The notes beneath the pieces were generated by a model. The model was given only the letters and a program-made list of their open reading frames with translations, was not told the DNA's origin and did no database searches. Source: Flavobacterium sp. MFBS3-15 (GTDB lineage: Bacteria; Bacteroidota; Bacteroidia; Flavobacteriales; Flavobacteriaceae). Taken from it: DNA of 64,000 nucleotides. Location: contig NZ_JAPCHV010000018.1 in NCBI RefSeq assembly GCF_026107645.2, positions 1-64,000 on the forward strand. Direction: 5' to 3'. Numbering within the stretch: the stretch's first letter is position 1; each line of letters opens with the position of its first letter. Shown piece by piece: positions 37,187 through 45,778 of this stretch. Both the position numbers and the translations under genes were made by a program.

Positions 37187-37220
37187 GGTAACTATCGGAA
37201 AAACTAATAAACTCTCTTCC

Positions 37221-39458
37221 TTATTTTTTTACAAGCTTGGCTGATATTGCCTCGCCGGAAGCTGTTTCTGCCTTCACTACATACACACCTTTACCCAGAT
37301 GCGAAACATTGATTGTTGGTTGCGCCGACTCGACTACTTTTTGGCCTGTAATGCTGTAAATCGTAACATTTTTAACCTCTATAAGCTGTGAGGTTTGTAC
37401 CGTAAATATGTCCGATGCCGGATTTGGCGCCAGTATCACTTTGTTGGCTGCTATTGCCGGGCTGTCTGTGCTTAGCTCCTCTATTGGGAAGATGTAACGT
37501 ATTACACCCATGTCAACCGTTCCAATGTAGGCATTGATATTATCGCCTATGAAATTGAAGCCCATGCCATACGAATGGATATAGTTAAGCTCTTCTGCAG
37601 AAACTGTTATCCATTCGCCGCCATTGTAGTAGCTGATATAGGCATCTTCTGTATCTACACTGTTATAAAGACCAACTGCCATTACACCGGCATCAAGGTC
37701 TGAGAATTCCAATTTACGGGCATTTGCGCCTTCCAAAGCCGATGTCCATGTGGCGCCTCCGTCGGCAGTTGTGTATACACCGTTCCCTGTAGCAATACCA
37801 AATCCACCTGCAGTAAGCGGGTTCGCAGCAATATCGGCAATGGTTGTGCCTGTCACCGTGTAAAGCTCTGTCCAGTTGGCACCATCATCAGTTGTTTTAT
37901 AAACCGTACCGTTCTTAGCCACAATTACATGGTCTGCATACACCAGCACACCGCCGATTGGCCCATCCTCCCCCGGAGTGATTATTGGGGTATCTACCAC
38001 ATTCTCAAGGTCGGTAATGTCCAGTTTGCGCACTGATCCGTTGCCCCAGTCCTCCAATACCGCATATACGATGTTGTCATTGCCCGGGTGTGTAGCCACA
38101 TCCGAAATCCCGGATGCACTTATAAGCGTAGAACGAGTAGCACCGTGGTCTGTACTCACATACAAGTTGCCGCCAATCCAGCCACCTTCATAAATAAACA
38201 GCCTGCCTTCGTTCAGCGCATCCGCAAATACCACATTCTGGCTCGGGCTGAATGTAGCCGCCGACTCAATATTGTACGCGTCAGTTTCACCTGTTGTGTA
38301 GTCTTTGTGCAGCAAACCGCCCTGTGCACCATAGTATAAATGTTCGGCAGTGCCAAACTTAACCGCCGATAAGCTGGCAATATTATAGAAAGGGGCTTTT
38401 ACCTGAGTAAGTGTCAATCCACCGTCGGCTGTTTTAACCGGATACATATTTGCCGTGATAACAGCTTCCTTGTTCTGGAAAGGGTTAACACTGACTGAAA
38501 GCCCCGCATAGTACACCTCTTCAGGATACGCTGTTATTTGCCAGGTCGTACCTCCATCTTCAGAAAAGCCTATCTCGTTTTCTTCAAGCACATAAATGAT
38601 TTCCGGATTTGTAGGATGGTATTTTATTACCGTGAAATGATCAGTTACCATATCAGTCCAGGTAGACGGAACGATATTCCATGTTTCGCCGCCATCAGTA
38701 GAGCGGTACAGGTTCTGATCTGTATCAAAATCAAACATATCTGTGCCCACCATTATTTCAGAAGGCACGCCCGGCTTAAAAGCAATTGGGTTCAGTATTA
38801 CCCCAGTGAGTTTTTCCGTCCACGTTTCACCCGAATCAACTGAAATGAAAATACCGCCATCTACGTCAGTAGGCCCGCCACCGCGGGTCATGAACAGTTT
38901 TGTTGGATCATTTGGGCTAATGGCAACACTTTGTATCGCAACGTCGTTATAATCCCCGGCATCATATACTTGTGTCCAGTTTTCACCACCAGTTGTAGTA
39001 TAAAAAACTTTATGGCCGCTATTACTGATATTCAATATGATTGTTGAAGCTTCACTATCATACACATCAAAATTGTTAACATTCACATCACCTTCAAGCA
39101 CCGGCATAGGGATTGTGCTAATTATTTCACCGTCCTCAACATTAAATATATGTATGCCGTTCTCAGCCTCCAGATTCAGTACCGAAAAGCACAGGTTCTC
39201 ATTGCCGGGCAGCATCCTCAGGTTGGTCAGCCTTGCACCTGTATTAGGGTAGGCAAACAGCAAATCCCAAGTAACACCGTTGTCATAGGAAACAACAATG
39301 TGGTTGTTCAGCGAAACCGCATATAATTTATTCGCAGTTTCCAGGTCATAGGTAATGCCCTCCAGCCTTCCATAGTCATCCGTAGCCTCATAGCTGTACT
39401 GCGCATGCCCGCTAACGCCTGCCATAAGGAGCAGGGCAAGGATCGTAATTTTTTTCAT
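37221..39458 (-). CDS. Secreted T9SS type A beta-propeller with Asp-box (BNR) repeats
   Basis: The start at 39458 (MKKITILALLLMAGVSGHAQ) restores a signal peptide; ten further codons upstream would mask it. The 745-aa product carries at least six Asp-box motifs: SVDSGETW, STDGGETW, SEDGGTTW, STDHGAT, TTDDGANW and TADGGATW. This is the layout of sortilin/VPS10- or sialidase-type propellers. Asp-boxes alone are structural, and no sialidase active-site arginine triad can be identified with confidence. A T9SS type A sorting domain fills the last ~75 residues (APNPASDIFTVQ, IYSITGQKVV, GKGVYVVKAE, end AKLVKK). It stands alone between a regulator gene and the adhesin gene, all on the minus strand. 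Confidence 0.92.
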   Translation of the reverse strand: MKKITILALLLMAGVSGHAQYSYEATDDYGRLEGITYDLETANKLYAVSLNNHIVVSYDNGVTWDLLFAYPNTGARLTNLRMLPGNENLCFSVLNLEAENGIHIFNVEDGEIISTIPMPVLEGDVNVNNFDVYDSEASTIILNISNSGHKVFYTTTGGENWTQVYDAGDYNDVAIQSVAISPNDPTKLFMTRGGGPTDVDGGIFISVDSGETWTEKLTGVILNPIAFKPGVPSEIMVGTDMFDFDTDQNLYRSTDGGETWNIVPSTWTDMVTDHFTVIKYHPTNPEIIYVLEENEIGFSEDGGTTWQITAYPEEVYYAGLSVSVNPFQNKEAVITANMYPVKTADGGLTLTQVKAPFYNIASLSAVKFGTAEHLYYGAQGGLLHKDYTTGETDAYNIESAATFSPSQNVVFADALNEGRLFIYEGGWIGGNLYVSTDHGATRSTLISASGISDVATHPGNDNIVYAVLEDWGNGSVRKLDITDLENVVDTPIITPGEDGPIGGVLVYADHVIVAKNGTVYKTTDDGANWTELYTVTGTTIADIAANPLTAGGFGIATGNGVYTTADGGATWTSALEGANARKLEFSDLDAGVMAVGLYNSVDTEDAYISYYNGGEWITVSAEELNYIHSYGMGFNFIGDNINAYIGTVDMGVIRYIFPIEELSTDSPAIAANKVILAPNPASDIFTVQTSQLIEVKNVTIYSITGQKVVESAQPTINVSHLGKGVYVVKAETASGEAISAKLVKK

Positions 39459-39579
39459 GCTAATTGTTTTTTGTTGGTAAATTTTCACCTGACAATTTTC
39501 AGTAAAAACAATTAGATAACAAAAATTTAATGCAGAAATAGTGTGACATAAAACCCTAAAATCCGTGATTATTCAACCC

Positions 39580-41247
39580 TCAAACGTTTGATAAATAATC
39601 GTATAAGGAAACATCCTCGGGCAATTCCATTTTAGATGCTACGCGTTCCTTCCTTTTCCGTGCGGCTTCGGGTGTAATGTTGAGCATCGACGAAATTTCC
39701 TTTGTGCTAAGATTCATGTAGATATAAGATATGAAACGGATGTCGTTTGCATTGAGAGACGGATGCATTACCTTAAGGCGGTTTAGGAAGCCATGGTTGA
39801 CTTCCTCAAAATGGGTAATGAAACTATCCCATTCGTGGTCGGTCTTTAGGTGCCCCTTCAGTGTTTTTATGTGGCCCGAGAGTGACCGGTCACCTGCCAG
39901 GTCTGGTATCTGGGAGAGCGAGGATATCACTTCCTCAATCAGTTCATTCCTTCCGGAAAGATATAACGCCTTGGCCGAGAGCTTACGGTTGCGCGACTCT
40001 ATTTCATTCTTTAGCTGTTCCTGCTCCAAGAGCGCCTGGGTTTCCTTTTCACGGATCTGCTTTTCCAGCAGCAGATTTTCGTGCTTTTCCTTTTCAAGTT
40101 CCAGCGCAATCACTTTTTCATTTTGTTCCGCTATCAGCTTTTTTTGCCTAAGCTTGACCGAAATGTTCCGGATTATAAGCACGATAATGGCGGCCACGGC
40201 AATGATACCCCCTATTATGAAGTAGAAAAGGTTGCGTTCGGACGACCTTTTCTCCTCATTGATAGCCAACTCGTTTTTATATTCCTGTATGCGAAATTTA
40301 GCCTCGTTGCTGTTGAGCAATATCTTGTTCTTGGTTTCCTCGAGCTCCTCTATGGCAGATACGATGGAGTCTTTGTAACGAAGCGCTTCGGTATAATTAC
40401 CGTTTTTGGTATACGCATCCGAGAGCACCTCAAAAACCTTCTTACGGTTATCGGCATTTGGTTTTGTACCCAAAAGCTTGTGCCCGCTTTCAATAGCTTT
40501 AGGATAATTGCCTTCCTTAAGGTAGGCCTTCATGATGATAAGCATCAGCGAAGTGCCTATATCATTAAAATTCAGGTTAACATCGCTTTTGTAAAGGTTC
40601 ATGGCCTTTTCCCTTGCCTGTCTCGTGTTGCCCTGCAACAGGTCGTTATCGGCCAGGCCTACTTGCGCCAGTACAAGCATTTGGGGATCGGATTTAAGGT
40701 ATGGGAACGATTCGAGTATGTATACCCTGGCTTCCTTTACATTTCCCATTTCGTTGGCAAGGTTACCAAGGTTCATGGCATAGAGGCCTATTTTGGTTCC
40801 ATCCTTATTTTCCCGGGCTATGTCATAAGCTTTTTTAAAGTATTCCTGTGCCTTGGCATAATTCTTTTCCTTAGAGTACAATATGGCAATATTGTTCAGC
40901 ACCACCATTTCATACTTGGGGCCAAGTTCTTTAACAGCAATGTTATAGCTTTCTAAATAGTAATGCAGTGCCTCTCCATATTCGAGTATCGTATAATAGT
41001 TGGCCCCTATGTTATTGGTTGCCAAAAACTGCTGTTTATACCACCTGTTCTTTTCGGCCAGGTTGCGCGCCTCAGTGAGGAATTCAAGCGATTTTACGTG
41101 TTGCTTGTCCCACATGGCATCGATGCCTTTTTTTATCAGGGCATCGCAGTGCTCAATAGTATTCCCGATGGCCGAAGTGCAAAGGAAAAAGCACAATAAT
41201 GCCAGGAAAGCTGCCTTGCTGCCGGTACATTTCTTTTGCTTTTTCAC
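39580..41247 (-). CDS. Membrane-anchored TPR protein with C-terminal HTH (third copy)
   Basis: The 555-aa product has an N-terminal signal/hydrophobic segment (AAFLALLCFFLCTSAIG). TPR repeats cover ~40-300 (YYTILEYGEALHYYLESYNI, AKAQEYFKKAYDIARE). A transmembrane helix near 335-352 (FYFIIGGIIAVAAIIVLII) precedes a long coiled coil rich in Glu, Lys and Gln (~355-430). The C-terminal LuxR-like HTH contains NDIRFISYIYMNLSTKEISS and TPEAARKRKERVASK. It shares its architecture with the tandem pair at 23.8-27.5 kb but is more divergent. Its own promoter lies 20 bases upstream. It sits just upstream of the Asp-box T9SS gene, so regulation of surface proteins is a reasonable but untested guess. Confidence 0.9.
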   Translation of the reverse strand: MKKQKKCTGSKAAFLALLCFFLCTSAIGNTIEHCDALIKKGIDAMWDKQHVKSLEFLTEARNLAEKNRWYKQQFLATNNIGANYYTILEYGEALHYYLESYNIAVKELGPKYEMVVLNNIAILYSKEKNYAKAQEYFKKAYDIARENKDGTKIGLYAMNLGNLANEMGNVKEARVYILESFPYLKSDPQMLVLAQVGLADNDLLQGNTRQAREKAMNLYKSDVNLNFNDIGTSLMLIIMKAYLKEGNYPKAIESGHKLLGTKPNADNRKKVFEVLSDAYTKNGNYTEALRYKDSIVSAIEELEETKNKILLNSNEAKFRIQEYKNELAINEEKRSSERNLFYFIIGGIIAVAAIIVLIIRNISVKLRQKKLIAEQNEKVIALELEKEKHENLLLEKQIREKETQALLEQEQLKNEIESRNRKLSAKALYLSGRNELIEEVISSLSQIPDLAGDRSLSGHIKTLKGHLKTDHEWDSFITHFEEVNHGFLNRLKVMHPSLNANDIRFISYIYMNLSTKEISSMLNITPEAARKRKERVASKMELPEDVSLYDYLSNV

Positions 41248-41267
41248 GTTTCAGGGTTTGGGTACGC

Positions 41268-41295
41268 CAAATATAAGCATAAGAATTATATCAAA
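41268..41295 (-). promoter_or_regulatory. Promoter of the third TPR/HTH gene
   Basis: On the minus strand TTTG (41295-41292), 16 bases, TATATTTG (41275-41268), ending 20 bases before the start at 41247. Confidence 0.55.
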
Positions 41296-41371
41296 TCAAA
41301 AAGCTTTTTTATGCGGAAGCCAGGTTAATTTGTGCTGGTAAGGATTGCAAAACATATCGATAATAAATGAC

Positions 41372-41404
41372 AAAACCCCAAAGAATTCAAAATCTTTGGG
41401 GTTT
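41372..41404 (-). terminator. Terminator of bioB
   Basis: On the minus strand AAACCCCAAAGA pairs with TCTTTGGGGTTT around TTTTGAAT-type loop sequence and continues into TTGTCATTT, 19 bases beyond the bioB stop. Confidence 0.88.
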
Positions 41405-41423
41405 ATATTTGCTTAGCTTCTGA

Positions 41424-42518
41424 TTAATTCTCCTGCATTTTCTTGCCCGATGCCTCGAGGTTGCGTTCAATCTTGTGGCCCGGCCTTGTCCAACGTGGCT
41501 TTTCTCCAAGGGATTCATATTGCGAATCTTCGGCTTCCACCGTTTTAGGCTGCGATACTTTGGTGAATGGCTTCTGCGGAACAAGACCAAGCATTTCGAA
41601 CATTTTCATGTCCTCATTCACATCGGGGTTTGGTGTGGTGAGCAGCTTATCGCCTGCAAAAATGGAATTGGCTCCTGCAAAAAAGCACATAGCCTGGCCC
41701 TCGCGGCTCATTTGGGTACGCCCTGCCGATAGCCTCACCTGTGTTTCGGGCATCACAATGCGGGTGGTTGCCACCATACGTATCATTTCCCATATTTCCA
41801 CCGGCTTTTCGTCTTCCATCGGAGTACCTTCCACTGCCACTAGTGCATTGATTGGAACCGATTCCGGCTGTGGGTTAAGCGACGCCAGCGCCACGAGCAT
41901 CCCGGCGCGGTCTTCAACGCTTTCGCCCATGCCTATAATGCCGCCACTGCAAACGGTAACATTGGTTTTCCTCACATTCTCTATGGTTTGCAGGCGGTCT
42001 TCAAATCCGCGTGTGGAAATCACTTCTTTATAGTATTCTTCTGACGTATCTAGATTGTGGTTGTAAGCATACAGCCCGGCTTCTGCAAGTCGCGCTGCCT
42101 GGTTCTCGGTAAGCATGCCAAGAGTACAGCATACCTCCATGTCGAGTTTGTTGATAGTACGGACCATTTCCAATACGCTGTCAAATTCAGGGCCGTCCTT
42201 TACATTGCGCCATGCCGCGCCCATGCACACACGCGATGATCCGCTGGCCTTTGCACGCAAAGCCTGTGCTTTTACCTGCGACACACTCATAAGGTCGTTA
42301 CCTTCTATATGGGTGTGGTAGCGGGCAGCCTGCGGACAGTAACCGCAGTCTTCGGGGCAACCCCCTGTTTTTATGGACAATAATGTTGACACCTGCACTA
42401 CATTAGGGTCATGGTGCTCGCGGTGTATGGATGCTGCCTCATACAGCAGGTCCATCATTGGCTTGTTATAAAGAGCAATAATCTCTTCTTTGGTCCAGTC
42501 GTGCCTTTTTATGCTCAT
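41424..42518 (-). CDS. bioB: Biotin synthase
   Basis: The radical-SAM enzyme inserts sulfur into dethiobiotin in the last step of biotin synthesis. The 364-aa product has the CxxxCxxC iron-sulfur motif at Cys54, Cys58 and Cys61 (GGCPEDCGYCPQ). It also has the family segments YNHNLDTSEEYY, GGIIGMGES, IPINALV-like PINALVAVEGTPM and AGANSIFAGDKLLTT. The C-terminus is extended by about 30 polar residues after the catalytic barrel, as in other flavobacterial homologues. It stands as a single transcription unit, with a TAnnTTTG element 20 bases upstream and a terminator. The other biotin genes lie 8-13 kb to the right (49.7-55.2 kb). Confidence 0.98.
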   Translation of the reverse strand: MSIKRHDWTKEEIIALYNKPMMDLLYEAASIHREHHDPNVVQVSTLLSIKTGGCPEDCGYCPQAARYHTHIEGNDLMSVSQVKAQALRAKASGSSRVCMGAAWRNVKDGPEFDSVLEMVRTINKLDMEVCCTLGMLTENQAARLAEAGLYAYNHNLDTSEEYYKEVISTRGFEDRLQTIENVRKTNVTVCSGGIIGMGESVEDRAGMLVALASLNPQPESVPINALVAVEGTPMEDEKPVEIWEMIRMVATTRIVMPETQVRLSAGRTQMSREGQAMCFFAGANSIFAGDKLLTTPNPDVNEDMKMFEMLGLVPQKPFTKVSQPKTVEAEDSQYESLGEKPRWTRPGHKIERNLEASGKKMQEN

Positions 42519-42538
42519 AACGGAAATTTAAGTGGCTT

Positions 42539-42546
42539 CAAAAATA
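42539..42546 (-). promoter_or_regulatory. -7 promoter element of bioB
   Basis: TATTTTTG on the minus strand, 20 bases upstream of the start codon. No -33 box is evident. Confidence 0.42.
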
Positions 42547-42586
42547 GCAATTTCCATTGAACCCTCCGCCATTTCACATACAAAGA

Positions 42587-43060
42587 TTAGTGGGGCCTGT
42601 GAGCAACGTCATCCACTTCATTGATTTTCTCCAGTTTATCTTTCCAGAACTGCATCAGCGCAAATGATACAATCATCGATGCTGCAAGGCCCTCAAGGAA
42701 TAATCCGAAGCAGAATTCACCTATTTCAGGTTCTCCGCCACCAAATATATAGCTGTGCGGGAAGTTTTGAAGGTAGTCGGTACCACCTTTATATTCCGCA
42801 TACAACATAAAGCTGAAAATGCCAAGCACCAAGCTTATAAACGATGTAAGGAAGCCGGCGGCAAGATTAGTAAAATAACCATCAATACGGTCTTTAAAGT
42901 TACCCTTGATCGTCCTGTTGACACCGTATATTACGAAGATAAAATTTATCAGCCTGAGATAGATTTGGTCTTTAAGCCCGGCACTTTCCATAATAAGGAA
43001 AAATGCAGCTATCCCTATGAAGATGATCAAACCATTAATTAAAATTCTTGAGACTTTCAT
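42587..43060 (-). CDS. Four-helix inner-membrane protein, unknown function
   Basis: The 157-aa product has four hydrophobic segments: about 6-23 (ILINGLIIFIGIAAFFLIM), 36-50 (LINFIFVIYGVNRTI), 66-88 (LAAGFLTSFISLVLGIFSFML) and 118-140 (GLFLEGLAASMIVSFALMQF). A polar periplasmic-size loop (YAEYKGGTDYLQNFPHSYIF) lies between the last two. The size and layout resemble the DUF4199-type membrane proteins common in Bacteroidota, but that link is from general appearance only. It is a single gene, with no partner on the same strand closer than 270 bases upstream. Confidence 0.75.
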   Translation of the reverse strand: MKVSRILINGLIIFIGIAAFFLIMESAGLKDQIYLRLINFIFVIYGVNRTIKGNFKDRIDGYFTNLAAGFLTSFISLVLGIFSFMLYAEYKGGTDYLQNFPHSYIFGGGEPEIGEFCFGLFLEGLAASMIVSFALMQFWKDKLEKINEVDDVAHRPH

Positions 43061-43329
43061 ATTCAGTATGTTTTTGTTTTATAATCAGTTAAGAGATCAA
43101 CAGCAACGGTTAAGAGGGTCACTAAAAAAACTGTCTTTAGAGCCACTTCCTTTTCTAACGTTTACCTTACCCGAATTTAGCTATAAAAACGCACACAGAA
43201 ACACGAATTAGTAAAATTTTAATACAATAAGTATGATTAAATTAAAGGATTGTTAAATACGTAAAAAGTTTGATAAAAACATTTGTAACCTATTTGAAGA
43301 CAGAGCATATACTTTGATTTGAGCATATA

Positions 43330-44652
43330 TTATTGAATCAAATTGCCCTGCTCATCGTACAGTAATATCCATTTACAGTGAAAGAAATAATCCCACTGAA
43401 CTGCCGCTAGGTCTGTATCAGGATCTATGAGTCTTTTGAAACGGCTATTGTTCACTGATACATGCGTATCGGCATATACCGCTACATCTTTGCCCTGAAA
43501 CTTAAAGTACTCCGTAATACGCTGTGCCATCTGCCATATCATGTCGGGACGCGTTTCCATGCCGCTTTTTTGCTTGTGGGTCAGGTTGTGGCTTACACTG
43601 TAATAAAGCCTCTTTCCTGTCTTTTTATCAATAATGCGGAAATCGGTATCACCCCACCGGCTACGCAGCATCATCCGCCAGCTCAGGCGATGTCCTTCTT
43701 CTGTCCACAATACATCTCCCTTGATAAGGTAGTGCCTCAATGGTAGCAGCAACTGAATAATAATGTAAGGCACGAAAAGATATTTCAGCAACCCTGCACC
43801 CTCATAATTACCCCCATCTTCTGCGACTTCGGGCTTCTGCCTTAGAAATACCTTCCTGATTTTTTGCGGAGGATAGAAGAACACCACAAAACTAAGCGCA
43901 AAGAATGGGAAAATACCTATCTGTAATGTAATTGAGTTGAAGATATGAAAGATGACCGAAGCGATGAGCGCAATTGTCCTTGTCTTCCTATACAATAACA
44001 AGGGAACAACTAACATATCAAAAGCTATACCTGCATAAGCTATGAAAAGATAAAACCATTTTTGCGTCATGAACTCCCGCAGCGCAGGGTTAGTTATAGA
44101 GCGTTCCAACAGGTCATGCGTAAATGTGCCATCAAGCCATCCCGGATAAAATTTTGCCAGAGTAGCATAAAAATAAACGATGCTTACCTGCGCTATCATG
44201 ATCCAGGAACACCAAACAGGCATTGTTAGCTTTTTTACTGATGGATTCAGCCGGGCATCTATTGAAGCATATCGGTGTGCTGGCAGAAACAGCATTATGA
44301 AACACACCAGCATAAGCAGGTAGTAATGATTGTTGTATGATGTTTTTTGCATAAAATAGGCTCCGGCCCACAAAAGGGTGAACATCCCTATGCTAAAACG
44401 GTACTTGTAGCCAACCATGACAAGTAGCCCCAATACTCCCATAGCGGCAAAGTACCAGTACATACCGTTGCCGGGCAGCGGCTGAAGCCAATCCATGCCA
44501 ATATGCGAAAAAGTGAATTTCGGCTCAACAAGGTTGCTCTTTACCCATCCGGTAAGAATTGCTCCGAAAGTTTCGCAGGCCAACAGGAATCCAAGGAATA
44601 TCCTGAAAACAATAAGTGGGGCGTTATCTATTGGCCGGAAAAGCCCTTTCAT
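43330..44652 (-). CDS. HTTM / vitamin K-dependent gamma-carboxylase-like membrane protein
   Basis: The 440-aa protein begins with the HTTM start pattern (APLIVFRIFLGFLLACETFG). It has several transmembrane helices to about residue 300 (MLVCFIMLFLPAHRYASID is the conserved region after helix 3-4, and MTQKWFYLFIAYAGIAFDML a later one). A C-terminal soluble region (~310-440) has a RWGDTDFRIIDKKTGKR segment. Eukaryotic relatives carboxylate glutamate; bacterial HTTM proteins mostly have no known substrate. Its start codon overlaps the end of ribF (ATGA-type overlap), so the two are translationally coupled in one unit. Confidence 0.87.
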   Translation of the reverse strand: MKGLFRPIDNAPLIVFRIFLGFLLACETFGAILTGWVKSNLVEPKFTFSHIGMDWLQPLPGNGMYWYFAAMGVLGLLVMVGYKYRFSIGMFTLLWAGAYFMQKTSYNNHYYLLMLVCFIMLFLPAHRYASIDARLNPSVKKLTMPVWCSWIMIAQVSIVYFYATLAKFYPGWLDGTFTHDLLERSITNPALREFMTQKWFYLFIAYAGIAFDMLVVPLLLYRKTRTIALIASVIFHIFNSITLQIGIFPFFALSFVVFFYPPQKIRKVFLRQKPEVAEDGGNYEGAGLLKYLFVPYIIIQLLLPLRHYLIKGDVLWTEEGHRLSWRMMLRSRWGDTDFRIIDKKTGKRLYYSVSHNLTHKQKSGMETRPDMIWQMAQRITEYFKFQGKDVAVYADTHVSVNNSRFKRLIDPDTDLAAVQWDYFFHCKWILLYDEQGNLIQ

Positions 44653-45584
44653 ACCTTATGCTTTTTAAAGTAGGCAATGGTATCTTCCCTGTCTTTATAC
44701 AATTGCAGTTTAAGTGCATCAAAGGACTCAAATTTTTGCTCATCACGGAGCCTGTGATGGATGGCAATGCACATACGGGCATCATAAAGATTTTTATCCA
44801 AATCGAGAAAATGCACTTCTATTGACAGGCTTGTACCTTCAACAGTAGGCCTTACCCCAATGTTCATCATTCCGTATACTATTTTCCCGTCAATCTCAGA
44901 CGAAACAGTATAAACGCCATTGGCCGGGATAAGCTTGTAATCTTCTTTTATATGCATATTTGCTGTCGGGAAGCCAATGGTCCTGCCTAGTTGTTTTCCT
45001 TTTACTACAGTCCCGGTCAGGAAATATGGGTAACCCAAAAAATCGTTAGCAGTAGTTATATCGCCTGCGGTAAGCGCATTCCGGATTTTAGTCGAGCTTA
45101 CAGATACCTCATTTACTGAAAGTGCTGAGATTTTTTCTACCTCAAAACCATACTCATTGCCAAAACGTATGAGATCATCTATGTTGGCAGTGCGATTGCG
45201 CCCAAATCGGTGGTCGTGTCCAATAATTACCTTATGTATATTAAGCCTGTCAACAAGAACATCTTTTACAAATTCTTCAGCCGTTAACCTGGAAAATTCA
45301 ATATCAAACGGATGGATCACAAGATTGTCAAGCTCATAACTTTCCAGCAATTGGGCCTTTTCTTCCATTGTACTAAGCAACTTTATGGCACTGTTTTGCT
45401 GGAGGACCATTCGGGGATGCGGAAAAAATGTCAGTACCACGCTTTCATAGCCCAATGCCCTGCTATTACTTATAATTTTGCGCAATATGGATGCGTGTCC
45501 TTTATGCACACCATCAAAAGTACCCAGTGTTATTATGGTTTTGGCAGTAGAACTGAATTCGTGTATTGAGTTGAAGATTTTCAA
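44649..45584 (-). CDS. ribF: Bifunctional riboflavin kinase / FAD synthetase
   Basis: The 311-aa cytoplasmic enzyme phosphorylates riboflavin to FMN and adenylates FMN to FAD. The N-terminal nucleotidyltransferase domain (~1-185) shows TLGTFDGVHKGH (20-30), HPFDIEFSRLTAEEFV and VIIGHDHRFGRNRTANID. The C-terminal kinase domain (~190-311) shows GKQLGRTIGFPTANM, PANGVYTV and MNIGVRPTV. Length and both domains are complete. A well-formed -33/-7 promoter lies 18 bases upstream, and the HTTM gene follows with overlapping stop and start. Confidence 0.98.
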   Translation of the reverse strand: MKIFNSIHEFSSTAKTIITLGTFDGVHKGHASILRKIISNSRALGYESVVLTFFPHPRMVLQQNSAIKLLSTMEEKAQLLESYELDNLVIHPFDIEFSRLTAEEFVKDVLVDRLNIHKVIIGHDHRFGRNRTANIDDLIRFGNEYGFEVEKISALSVNEVSVSSTKIRNALTAGDITTANDFLGYPYFLTGTVVKGKQLGRTIGFPTANMHIKEDYKLIPANGVYTVSSEIDGKIVYGMMNIGVRPTVEGTSLSIEVHFLDLDKNLYDARMCIAIHHRLRDEQKFESFDALKLQLYKDREDTIAYFKKHKV

Positions 45585-45602
45585 ACCGAAGTATTAAGTT
45601 GG

Positions 45603-45633
45603 CAAATTTAACTAATGCAGGGTGCATAGCAAA
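45603..45633 (-). promoter_or_regulatory. Promoter of ribF-HTTM
   Basis: On the minus strand TTTG (45633-45630), 19 bases, TAAATTTG (45610-45603), 18 bases before the ribF start. Confidence 0.6.
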
Positions 45634-45778
45634 ATTTTGGCATGTTTTTCAGCTTTTTGCTTGCGGAAACAATTTCAGACAAAAATGAATACAACCTAAA
45701 AAAATGTTATATTCACAAAGAATGTTAAAATATAACTACTTAATTCCTACTTTAGCAGGCATTAATGTAAATTTTATT

